Part shown: in pieces, positions 1-5,318 of the stretch
Layout: each line of letters begins with the position of its first letter
Position numbering within the stretch: the stretch's first letter is position 1
Assembly: GCA_946479985.1 (NCBI GenBank)
Contig: CAMLIF010000114.1
Location: 1 to 12,348 of the forward strand
DNA length: 12,348 nt
Direction: 5' to 3'
Source of the DNA: an uncultured Flavobacteriales bacterium
GTDB lineage: Bacteria; Bacteroidota; Bacteroidia; Flavobacteriales; Crocinitomicaceae
The notes under the pieces: model-generated
What the model was told of the DNA's origin: nothing
Seen by the model: the letters and a program-made list of their open reading frames with translations, nothing else
Database searches by the model: none
Made by a program: the position numbers and the translations under genes

Positions 1-425
1 TCTGCTTTTGCTTTGTCATATTTTGCTCTTGCCAATGCTAACTCATTCTTGGAAACTACATTTTTATCGGCAAGTGCTTTCGTGTTTTTGTATTCTATTT
101 CAGCATAGTTTGCTTCTGCCTGGGCTTTTTGTGTTTCTGCCTTGTAAAGCAAAGGCATGATTTGGAACATTAACTGACCTTTTTTCACAAACTGCCCTTC
201 ATCGACATAAATTTTCTGCAGGTATCCGCGCTCAAGAGCTCTGATATCAATATGCTGAATTGCGTGAATCTGACACACATATTCTTTCGTAACAGTTGTA
301 TCAATCTTTAACGGACTTGACACAAGGAAATTGGTTGCCTCCTCTTTTTCAGAGGTTTCAGACTGGCAGCTCATGGCACCGAGTAAAATTCCTGCACTCA
401 GGATCATGAAAATTTTGTTCTTCAT
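1..425 (-). CDS. RND efflux system periplasmic adaptor (membrane fusion) lipoprotein, N-terminal part
   Basis: Reading the minus strand from the ATG at 425 gives 141 codons with no stop before the window edge, so the C-terminal part is missing. The protein starts with a lysine and a hydrophobic stretch (residues 5-19) ending in GAMSC, a likely lipoprotein signal with Cys20 as the lipidated residue. Residues about 60-90 (IRALERGYLQKIYV, then DEGQFVKKGQLMFQI) are the first half of the biotinyl/lipoyl-like domain of AcrA/MexA-type adaptors. From about 95 the chain becomes Ala/Lys/Glu-rich (KAETQKAQAEANYAEIEYKN), the first helix of the alpha-hairpin that contacts the outer-membrane channel. By family knowledge it links an inner-membrane RND pump to a TolC-like channel. 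The pump gene should lie downstream, beyond the left edge. The family is clear; the substrate is not. Confidence 0.9.
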   Translation of the reverse strand, partial: MKNKIFMILSAGILLGAMSCQSETSEKEEATNFLVSSPLKIDTTVTKEYVCQIHAIQHIDIRALERGYLQKIYVDEGQFVKKGQLMFQIMPLLYKAETQKAQAEANYAEIEYKNTKALADKNVVSKNELALARAKYDKAKA

Positions 426-578
426 AATTTTGTTTTTAAACAATAAGGTTTTTGTGTGGGGTGTGGGTTTTGCTTGTGAAACGGCTGGTTCTGCCGAAAA
501 ATAAAACGACAAAACTGCAAAGCTGATTTCATCAAACAATGCGTTAATAGTGGCAACGGGGAGTTACCTCAGAAAATT

Positions 579-992
579 CTAAATACGGAATACCTGAAAT
601 ACCAGGTAAAGTGCTGATTGCGTTTGTGGTGTTTTTCTTGAAACAGCAGGAATACTGTTTTTTGCAAGAAGTGGGTATTGTTCGAAAGCAGATTGAAAAA
701 AGAAAGCCGGAACAATAAAAGCGGCATTTTTTGAAAGCTTGAAGGAAATGATTTTATCAATCTCTTGTTCTTCTTCGGTTTCAACCATCGGATCAGTGAA
801 TGGAATTCCATCCGGACCTTTTCGGGAAATGAATGTGTTTGAATAAACATCAATCACTTTTACAAAGTGCGAACTTCGGATGAATTCCTGCGAATTCTCT
901 TTGTGAACTGTAGCGTTGCCAGAAGCAAAGCCTTGCCCGCATAGCAGAACCACAAAGGGAATCAAAAGATATTTAGTCCAAAAACGTGTCAT
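579..992 (-). CDS. Small exported protein of unknown function upstream of the RND adaptor
   Basis: A 137-residue ORF starting at the ATG at 992 and ending at TAG. Residues 1-24 form a convincing Sec signal peptide: MTRFWTK, then a hydrophobic core LLIPFVVLLCGQG, with likely cleavage after FAS or nearby. The rest is mixed, with an acidic stretch near the middle (VETEEEQEID) and a hydrophobic FIVPAFFFQSAF segment around residues 92-103. I recognise no domain. It lies on the same strand as the RND adaptor, 153 bases upstream of it, and could be its first operon partner, though the gap is long enough for a separate promoter. A 94-residue ORF overlaps it in another frame (569-853). This frame is preferred because of the signal peptide. 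The region could also be a decayed gene; moderate confidence that it is translated. Confidence 0.6.
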   Translation of the reverse strand: MTRFWTKYLLIPFVVLLCGQGFASGNATVHKENSQEFIRSSHFVKVIDVYSNTFISRKGPDGIPFTDPMVETEEEQEIDKIISFKLSKNAAFIVPAFFFQSAFEQYPLLAKNSIPAVSRKTPQTQSALYLVFQVFRI

Positions 993-1102
993 TTCTAATC
1001 GGTAAAAGTAGCAAATTGCTCTTAACCACTCTGTTTTTCTTCGTTAAAAACTGTGAACGGGGAATACTTGTCACGTTTTAGGGAGTAAGCTATCGATTTT
1101 AC

Positions 1103-1110
1103 TACATTTG
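1103..1110 (+). promoter_or_regulatory. Putative Bacteroidota -7 promoter box (TACATTTG)
   Basis: TACATTTG matches the TAnnTTTG -7 consensus of the primary sigma factor in Bacteroidota exactly. It would place the transcript start near 1114-1117, about 17 bases before the ATG of the small ORF at 1133. That supports the small ORF, not the MmcQ gene at 1240, as the first translated frame of this transcript. No TTG -33 element sits at the usual 17-23 base spacing; the nearest TTG (1068-1070) is about 32 bases upstream. The call rests on the -7 box and position alone. Confidence 0.45.
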
Positions 1111-1132
1111 ATTCTCGATATTTTCAGCAAAA

Positions 1133-1231
1133 ATGAGTACAATTGATAAACTTGCTTCGTCGATAGTAAGATCGGATGAAGTTCTGAAACAGGAACTGGC
1201 GAAACAAATTGTTGATGCTTCCGATAAGTAA
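1133..1231 (+). CDS. Possible 32-residue small protein or leader peptide
   Basis: ATG at 1133 opens a 32-codon frame ending in TAA at 1229-1231, with only 8 bases before the MmcQ-family start at 1240. The peptide begins MSTIDKLASSIVRSDEVLKQ and ends KQIVDASDK. It is charged, amphipathic and probably helical, with no signal or membrane segment. The start is preceded by AGCAAAA, the A-rich context usual in this phylum, and by a -7 box about 23 bases upstream. The tight spacing suggests translational coupling to the next gene. I recognise no family. It may be a real small protein, a leader peptide, or a chance frame; with 32 codons, chance cannot be excluded. Confidence 0.4.
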   Translation: MSTIDKLASSIVRSDEVLKQELAKQIVDASDK

Positions 1232-1239
1232 AGAAATAT

Positions 1240-1587
1240 ATGGATATAGAAGAAATTCAATCGTTATGCAAAGCGCTGCCAGCTGTAACAGAAGATGTTA
1301 AATGGGGGCACGATCTGGTTTTCTCAATTGGAGAAAAAATGTTCTGTGTTGTTGGTTTGAGTGAAACTCCCACTTCGGCAACGTTTAAAGTAAAGGATGT
1401 GGAGTTTGACGAAATGTCGACACGTCCAGGATTCAAACCTGCGCCATACGTTGCCCGCTACAAATGGGTGATGATTGAAGATATTCGAACGATGTCGAAA
1501 ACCGATTGGGAACATTACGTAAAACAATCTTACGAATTGGTGAAAGCAAAATTACCGGCCAAACTTCGAAATCAATTACCTCATTGA
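1240..1587 (+). CDS. MmcQ/YjbR family (DUF419) DNA-binding-fold protein
   Basis: A 115-residue protein of the normal length for the MmcQ/YjbR family, which has a CyaY-like/double-wing DNA-binding-type fold and no firmly established biochemical role. Family features are visible in order: LPAVTEDVKWGHDLVFSIG (13-31), where the WG.....F motif is typical; MFCVVGL (34-40); ATFKVKDVEFDEMSTRPGF (47-65); and APYVARYKWVMIED (68-81), the usual P..A.Y.W..... core. A C-terminal helix, SYELVKAKLPAKLR, follows. No signal peptide, so cytoplasmic. It starts 8 bases after the small ORF at 1133-1231 and probably shares its transcript. The next gene starts 68 bases further on and looks unrelated. Family assignment is strong; function is open. 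Confidence 0.9.
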   Translation: MDIEEIQSLCKALPAVTEDVKWGHDLVFSIGEKMFCVVGLSETPTSATFKVKDVEFDEMSTRPGFKPAPYVARYKWVMIEDIRTMSKTDWEHYVKQSYELVKAKLPAKLRNQLPH

Positions 1588-1655
1588 AATAAGACCCGGA
1601 AACTGTTTACATGTAGCAGATTCCAACATTGAACATTGAATTTAAGATTAATCCT

Positions 1656-2198
1656 ATGAGAATTTGTTTCTTTCTTTTTGCATTTCTATTTCCGTTTTAT
1701 TCAGCTTTTGCACAGGATAAACTTTGGGAAGAAAAGCAGACAATTCTTTCAGATTACTATGAGCTAAAAAACAGCGATACCTCGTTTACTTATAAAATTG
1801 TAAATAGAAACAACACAGTGAGTATTGAAATTAAAGGAACTGATTCTTTGAAACTGATTCATCATTTTAATCTGAACGGACCTTCTAATCCGGAATCATT
1901 GTGTGATAGTATGGAAATCTATCTCGAATGTGCAAAATGTATGGATCAAACACTGATGAAGATCGTTTCGGATCGGAGTAGAAAATGGTTCCATTTGGCA
2001 GATGGAAGTTATATCTCAAAAAAATACGTCATGTGGTCGCAAAGCAAAGTTAGAGCGGAGAAAGTATATACTATTCCGGTAATGCAGATTTTTAGAGAAG
2101 AAGATCATTCGAAAGTGATCATATATACCGTAGAACTTTCGAAAGCTGATTGGAAAGAACAATTGAATCCGGAAGATTCCGGGATCTCCATCCGGTAA
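1656..2198 (+). CDS. Exported hypothetical protein, 180 residues
   Basis: The ATG at 1656 is chosen because translation from it begins directly with a signal peptide: MRICFFLFAFLFPFYSAFAQ, with likely cleavage before Gln20. The frame is open further upstream to a TTG at 1629, but that would put nine extra residues before the signal sequence. The mature part is about 160 residues, hydrophilic and strand-rich by composition. It contains Cys83 and a CAKC pair (92-95) that could form a disulfide or bind metal in the periplasm. I recognise no family. A tandem heptamer AACATTG x2 lies at 1625-1638 just upstream. The next gene starts 30 bases downstream and may share the transcript. The gene is likely real; its function is unknown. 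Confidence 0.75.
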   Translation: MRICFFLFAFLFPFYSAFAQDKLWEEKQTILSDYYELKNSDTSFTYKIVNRNNTVSIEIKGTDSLKLIHHFNLNGPSNPESLCDSMEIYLECAKCMDQTLMKIVSDRSRKWFHLADGSYISKKYVMWSQSKVRAEKVYTIPVMQIFREEDHSKVIIYTVELSKADWKEQLNPEDSGISIR

Positions 2199-2228
2199 AT
2201 GTGATTGAAATAAAAAATCGAATCTAGA

Positions 2229-2909
2229 ATGAATCACATTGACCAACTCAGAGCAGAAACAAAGAAAGTTTTCGCTGAAAATACTTTTCAAAAGGGCGAT
2301 CACGATTCGTCTTTATCGCCTTCAAAGCGCTACAGGCTAGAAGCAACCAATTACTTTTTGGAGAATACTGTTTGGGATTTGACCAAAGTGGAAATTTACG
2401 ATGAGGAATCTAATGAGCTACTTTTTGATTTCCTGGTGAACGAAAGCCGTTTCTTTTTTGGTTGGTTAGCGGCTAACGAAACTGAATACCTGATTTGTGC
2501 AGAAGATATTTTTGGCGGACAAACAGTTGTCGATCTTACGAATCGTAAAATGAGCAGTTATTCACCAAACGAAGACGGATTTATCTGGACAAGTTTTCAT
2601 TTATCTCCGGATTCAAAACTATTGGCAACTATTGGATGTTATTGGGGAAGTCAATACTTCATAAAAGTTTTCGATTTTTCAAATCCCATGGAACTTCCGT
2701 TGCCGGAAATAACAGAAATCGAATTATTGGACAACGATGAAATCATTCAGGGTTGGTTGAATAATACAACCTTGAAAATGAAAGGAATTCAGCGTGAACG
2801 GGAACCGGAATATGATGAAAATGGAAGTTTTCGAATGAAAATCCTCAGTGAAATACCGGTTGAGCGGGATATCGAAGTTCATGGGGGATCATCCCTTCAA
2901 GGGGATTAA
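2229..2909 (+). CDS. Hypothetical cytoplasmic protein, possibly with beta-propeller-like strands; C-terminus encoded by a repeat
   Basis: A 226-residue protein starting at the ATG at 2229, with no signal peptide or membrane segment. The segments LTKVEIYDEESNELLFDF (51-68), TVVDLTNRKMSSYSPNEDGF (99-118) and SFHLSPDSKLLATIGCYWGS (122-141) followed by FIKVFDF have the strand-turn-strand look of WD40/PD40-type blades. In particular, LSPDSKLLATIG resembles the S.DG..LA... blade motif. There are too few blades for a closed propeller, so this is a resemblance only. The final ten codons (VHGGSSLQGD) and the TAA stop fall inside the 18-bp tandem repeat at 2877-2919, in frame with it. The natural C-terminus may therefore have been replaced or extended by repeat insertion. 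Function unknown. Confidence 0.75.
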   Translation: MNHIDQLRAETKKVFAENTFQKGDHDSSLSPSKRYRLEATNYFLENTVWDLTKVEIYDEESNELLFDFLVNESRFFFGWLAANETEYLICAEDIFGGQTVVDLTNRKMSSYSPNEDGFIWTSFHLSPDSKLLATIGCYWGSQYFIKVFDFSNPMELPLPEITEIELLDNDEIIQGWLNNTTLKMKGIQREREPEYDENGSFRMKILSEIPVERDIEVHGGSSLQGD

Positions 2910-2919
2910 TCCCCTTGAA
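2877..2919 (+). repeat. Tandem 18-bp repeat element, copy 1, containing a perfect 24-bp palindrome
   Basis: Two 18-bp units, GTTCATGGGGGATCATCC (2877-2894) and CTTCAAGGGGATTAATCC (2895-2912), agree at 13 of 18 positions and are followed by CCTTG. Positions 2896-2919 form a perfect 24-bp palindrome with half-site TTCAAGGGGATT. As RNA this could fold into a stem of about 10 bp with a TTAA loop. The overlapping pairs GGGAT/ATCCC allow alternative hairpins. Copy 2 at 4098-4138 matches the last 30 bases (2888-2917 against 4109-4138) at 25 of 30 positions in the same orientation. There is no T-run after it, so a standard intrinsic terminator is doubtful. A dispersed REP-like family is the preferred reading. 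Confidence 0.75.
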
Positions 2920-2933
2920 CGCGTGCGCACGCG
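2920..2933. repeat. Perfect 14-bp GC-rich palindrome
   Basis: CGCGTGCGCACGCG reads identically on both strands and begins at the base right after the 24-bp palindrome ends. Twelve of its 14 bases are G or C in an AT-rich context, so its composition stands out. It is not present in repeat copy 2. It could be a protein-binding site, a hairpin, or part of a longer form of the repeat. It lies between the end of the preceding gene and the -7 box of the LuxR-type gene, so a regulatory role is possible but not shown. Confidence 0.6.
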
Positions 2934-2947
2934 AATCGGGATTTCTC

Positions 2948-2955
2948 TATCTTTG
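2948..2955 (+). promoter_or_regulatory. Putative -7 promoter box (TATCTTTG) for the LuxR-type gene
   Basis: TATCTTTG matches the Bacteroidota TAnnTTTG consensus. Only 8 bases separate it from the ATG at 2964, which would give a nearly leaderless transcript. There is no TTG at the standard spacing; the nearest TTG (2915-2917) is inside the palindrome, about 30 bases upstream. Weak evidence by itself, but it fits the LuxR-type gene starting a new transcription unit after the repeat. Confidence 0.35.
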
Positions 2956-2963
2956 TTCCTGAT

Positions 2964-3434
2964 ATGGTTCCAAGATTCATTTTCAAATACAAATTGATCC
3001 TGCTCTACGGATTTTCGCTTGCGATCCTGCTCTTTTTGATGCGATGGCTGGAATTCCGTTTGGTATTGCTGAACCACGCAACGGAATTATATACAGGAGC
3101 TATTGCTGTTATATTTATGATTTTGGGAATTTGGCTGGCCATCAACTTGTCGAAACCAAAAACGGTGGTGTTGGAAAAAAAAGTTTTTGTGGATCAATCG
3201 ATTAATTTCACTCCGAATCAAGAAGCAATTGATGAACTTGGTTTGAGTAAACGGGAATTGGAAGTATTGGAACTCATAGCTGAAGGTTTAAGCAACAATG
3301 AAATCGCCGAACGACTCTTCGTTTCGTTAAACACGATTAAAACACATAGTTCCAGGCTGTTCGAGAAAATGGAAGTTAAACGCAGAACTCAAGCAGTTGA
3401 GCAGGCAACGCGTTTAGGAATAATTTCTTTGTAA
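2964..3434 (+). CDS. Membrane-anchored LuxR-type HTH transcriptional regulator without receiver domain
   Basis: A 156-residue protein with two N-terminal transmembrane helices (about 9-28 and 43-62), a short linker, and a C-terminal LuxR/GerE-type helix-turn-helix (about 93-146). The HTH carries the hallmark LSKRELEVLELIAEGLSNNE, then IAERLFVSLNTIKTHSSRLF and EKMEVKRRTQAV. There is no phospho-acceptor receiver domain and no ligand-binding domain, so any signal is presumably sensed through the membrane part or the partner protein. The DNA-binding domain faces the cytoplasm. The downstream DUF4199 membrane-protein gene, 88 bases away on the same strand, is a recurrent companion of such regulators in Bacteroidota (family knowledge). 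A small GGTGA/TCACC hairpin at 3448-3460 lies between them. Regulator type is clear; targets are unknown. Confidence 0.88.
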   Translation: MVPRFIFKYKLILLYGFSLAILLFLMRWLEFRLVLLNHATELYTGAIAVIFMILGIWLAINLSKPKTVVLEKKVFVDQSINFTPNQEAIDELGLSKRELEVLELIAEGLSNNEIAERLFVSLNTIKTHSSRLFEKMEVKRRTQAVEQATRLGIISL

Positions 3435-3522
3435 TTTTATATCAATTGGTGAAAATCACCCGAAAGTATGACCCGATAGATCACTGGTAATAACACTTTT
3501 GCATCATAATTAATAATATAAT

Positions 3523-4095
3523 ATGAAAAGAAATGTTTTAGTCTTCGGTTCAATCTCCGGGTTGATTTCAGTATCATGGTTCTTTATCGCCATCGCGTTC
3601 CTTCCTATGGATGAGCACATGGATTACGGAATGTACCTGGGTTACGCCTCCATGATTATTGCCAATGCATTCCTGGTAGTTGGTGTAAAAAACTACCGCG
3701 ACAAATACAACCACGGGTATATTTCATTTGGAAAAGCCTTTAAAATCGGAATGCTTATTGCCCTCATTGCATCAACGGTTTATGTTGGTTCCTGGCTCAT
3801 ATATTATTACACTTCCGGCTCAGATTTCGTAGAGGTATACACAAATTGCGTTCTCCGGGAATTGAAAGAAAGCGGAGCGAGTGCAAAAGAAATTGTATTG
3901 CAGACAAAAGAAATGCAGGAATTTGGAGTGATGTATCAAAATCCGTTTTTCAATGCGCTGATTACGTACTCGGAAATTCTGCCAATGGGAATTTTGTTTG
4001 CTTTGATCACCGCAGCAATCTTCAGAAAGAAAGATCCGAATGCGAAAAAAACGCAGTCATCAAACGAAGACTTACTCGACGAAAAAAACGTGTAA
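3523..4095 (+). CDS. DUF4199 family integral membrane protein
   Basis: A 190-residue protein with four predicted membrane segments: about 7-27 (VFGSISGLISVSWFFIAIAF), 38-56 (YLGYASMIIANAFLVVGV), 74-96 (KIGMLIALIASTVYVGSWLI) and 148-168 (TYSEILPMGILFALITAAIF). The YISFGKAFKIGM stretch between segments 2 and 3 is the most recognisable DUF4199 feature. A hydrophilic stretch (100-140) lies between segments 3 and 4, and the charged tail (170-190) is probably cytoplasmic. The family has no established function. Pairing with the preceding membrane-tethered LuxR-type regulator suggests a sensing or signalling partner. The stop is followed after two bases by repeat copy 2, so the pair 2964-4095 sits between two copies of the same repeat. 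Confidence 0.88.
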   Translation: MKRNVLVFGSISGLISVSWFFIAIAFLPMDEHMDYGMYLGYASMIIANAFLVVGVKNYRDKYNHGYISFGKAFKIGMLIALIASTVYVGSWLIYYYTSGSDFVEVYTNCVLRELKESGASAKEIVLQTKEMQEFGVMYQNPFFNALITYSEILPMGILFALITAAIFRKKDPNAKKTQSSNEDLLDEKNV

Positions 4096-4097
4096 AC

Positions 4098-4138
4098 TTT
4101 CAAGGAGATTCATCGTTTCAAGGGTATTCATCCCCTTG
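4098..4138 (+). repeat. Tandem 18-bp repeat element, copy 2
   Basis: Two adjacent units, TTTCAAGGAGATTCATCG (4098-4115) and TTTCAAGGGTATTCATCC (4116-4133), differ at 3 of 18 positions and are followed by CCTTG (4134-4138). It has the same architecture and orientation as copy 1 at 2877-2919. It begins two bases after the DUF4199 stop codon, and its palindrome is imperfect (CAAGGG...CCCTTG). Both copies sit at the 3' end of a gene. A terminator role is possible, but no T-run follows; the downstream sequence is purine-rich (GGTGAAAAAAG). Confidence 0.75.
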
Positions 4139-4165
4139 CATTGGTGAAAAAAGAAAAAAGATATT

Positions 4166-4375
4166 ATGAAAAAAGAATACTGGGAGGTAACCAACGAACA
4201 AGTCATTGAGAAAACCGGGAAGCCAATTACCTTCTGGGTGGAACTTTTGACCGAATTCAAAGCGGAGGACAAAAAGTCTAATGATGCTGTCTCAATGCTC
4301 CAGGAAAAATATTCGGTTCCTCGGTATTGGGCAAGAACGTTAACAACTGCTTACCTGAAACAAACAGCCAAATGA
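4166..4375 (+). CDS. DUF4287-like small protein
   Basis: A 69-residue cytoplasmic protein. The pattern of TGKPITFWVELLTEFKAEDK (17-36), then AVSMLQEKYSVPRYWARTLTTAYLKQ (41-66), matches the DUF4287 layout: TGK....W...L, a connecting helix, then a W A ....Y helix ending the domain. In many relatives this domain is followed by DUF5655 in one longer chain; here it stands alone and the next gene (DUF1801) overlaps its stop codon by ATGA. It is the first gene of the run 4166-5298 and starts 27 bases after repeat copy 2, with an A-rich leader. Function unknown; the family call is fairly confident from the motif pattern. Confidence 0.8.
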   Translation: MKKEYWEVTNEQVIEKTGKPITFWVELLTEFKAEDKKSNDAVSMLQEKYSVPRYWARTLTTAYLKQTAK

Positions 4376-4794
4376 AAGCAAAAGTAAAATCAATACCCAC
4401 AAAGGGAAGTGTTCAGGAATATCTTGATCAGCTGGATAATGAACAGAAACGAGCCGACAGCTTTGCGATTCTTGAAATGATGAAAACAGCAACCGGAGAA
4501 GAGCCGGTTCTTTGGGGGCAGGGACTTATTGGTTTCGGACTTGTTCATATTGTCAGTAAATCCGGTCGCGAAGTTGATTGGTTTCGAATTGGTTTTGCTC
4601 CGCGAAAGGCTAATTTGTCGCTTTATCTAAGTAATAGATTAATCAGTGATCGTGAGACCTTAACAAAACTGGGGAAATGTAAAACAGGAATGGGATGTTT
4701 GTATATCAATAAATTAGAGGACGTTGATTTGAACGTTCTGGGAGAATTGATCAATGGCTCCATTCGCGACGATAAAGGCGAATTTGACTCATAA
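4372..4794 (+). CDS. DUF1801 domain protein
   Basis: A 140-residue protein. The start at 4372 is chosen because its ATG overlaps the preceding TGA (ATGA), a typical coupled start; the upstream open frame to 4327 lies inside the DUF4287 gene. Family features in order: helix SVQEYLDQLDNEQKRADSFA (13-32), where D..KR.D is typical; EPVLWGQGLIGFGLVHIV (44-61); DWFRIGFAPRKANLSLYL (69-86), the diagnostic GFAPRK..LSLYL motif; and LGKCKTGMGCLYINKLEDVD (100-119). This is the complete DUF1801 (YdhG-like) pattern. Cytoplasmic. The biochemical role of the family is not established. It is co-transcribed with DUF4287 upstream and very likely with the DUF1905/OmdA gene 12 bases downstream. Confidence 0.9.
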   Translation: MKAKVKSIPTKGSVQEYLDQLDNEQKRADSFAILEMMKTATGEEPVLWGQGLIGFGLVHIVSKSGREVDWFRIGFAPRKANLSLYLSNRLISDRETLTKLGKCKTGMGCLYINKLEDVDLNVLGELINGSIRDDKGEFDS

Positions 4795-4806
4795 GAATTG
4801 ACTAAA

Positions 4807-5298
4807 ATGCACCGATTCAAAGTAAAATTAGAAATCATCGGGATCAATCCGTTCGTGTTTGTTCCCGATGATATTTTACAGCAGGTTTTTACAAGTGCGA
4901 AAAAAAACAAAGGCGCTATTCCTATAAAAGGAACGATAAACGGAGTTTCATACAAACAAAACCTGGTCAAGTATAGTGGTTATTGGCGATTGTATATCAA
5001 TATGATCATGCTCAAAAATTCACCGAAACGAATTGGGGAAACCATAGAAGTAACTATTCAATTTGATTCTTCCGATCGAACTATTCAACCGCATCCAATG
5101 CTTTTACGTGCATTGGAAGAAAATTCGGAAGCAAAAGAAGTTTTCGAAAGTCTGGCACCATCCTTAAAGCTTGAAATTGTCAGGTATATCGCGAATTTGA
5201 AAACGGAAGTAAGTATTGAACGAAATGTAAAAAAAGCAATTCAGTTTTTATTGGGAAATGAACGTTTTGTTGGCAGGAATGTAAGAGGTGACAGTTAA
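4807..5298 (+). CDS. DUF1905 plus YdeI/OmpD-associated (OmdA) domain protein
   Basis: A 163-residue cytoplasmic protein starting at the ATG at 4807 (an in-frame TTG at 4798 is a weaker alternative). Residues 1-88 fit DUF1905: MHRFKVKLEIIGINPFVFVP, then KGAIPIKGTINGVSYKQNLVKY, GYWRLYINMIML, and RIGETIEVTIQFD, an IPI.G..NG....NL....G..RLYIN..M pattern. Residues about 98-155 fit the OmdA domain: HPMLLRALEENSEAKEVFES, then LAPSLKLEIVRYIANLKTEV and RNVKKAIQFLLGN. The two-domain order is the common one. OmdA relatives such as YdeI have been linked to bacteriocin or envelope-stress resistance, but that cannot be inferred for this copy. It is the last gene of the 4166-5298 run, 20 bases before the next start. 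Confidence 0.88.
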   Translation: MHRFKVKLEIIGINPFVFVPDDILQQVFTSAKKNKGAIPIKGTINGVSYKQNLVKYSGYWRLYINMIMLKNSPKRIGETIEVTIQFDSSDRTIQPHPMLLRALEENSEAKEVFESLAPSLKLEIVRYIANLKTEVSIERNVKKAIQFLLGNERFVGRNVRGDS

Positions 5299-5318
5299 AA
5301 ATAATTGTTTCCGTTTTT

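Noticed and set aside
430..443. TTGTTT-TT-AAACAA inverted repeat just upstream of the RND adaptor start
   Set aside because: Short, very AT-rich and close to the start codon. It could be an operator, but composition alone explains it and no regulator gene is adjacent.
569..853. 94-residue ORF on the minus strand overlapping the exported protein gene
   Set aside because: It has no signal, domain or supporting start context, and it lies in another frame of a better-supported ORF with a signal peptide.
1625..1638. Tandem heptamer AACATTG x2 before the exported protein gene
   Set aside because: Only two short copies, with no link to a known site.
3448..3460. GGTGA-AAA-TCACC hairpin after the LuxR-type gene
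   Set aside because: The stem is only 5 bp and no T-run follows, so it is not supported as a terminator.
3846..4169. 107-residue plus-strand ORF inside and after the DUF4199 gene
   Set aside because: It overlaps a clear membrane protein in another frame, has a basic composition typical of an off-frame translation, and runs through the repeat element.
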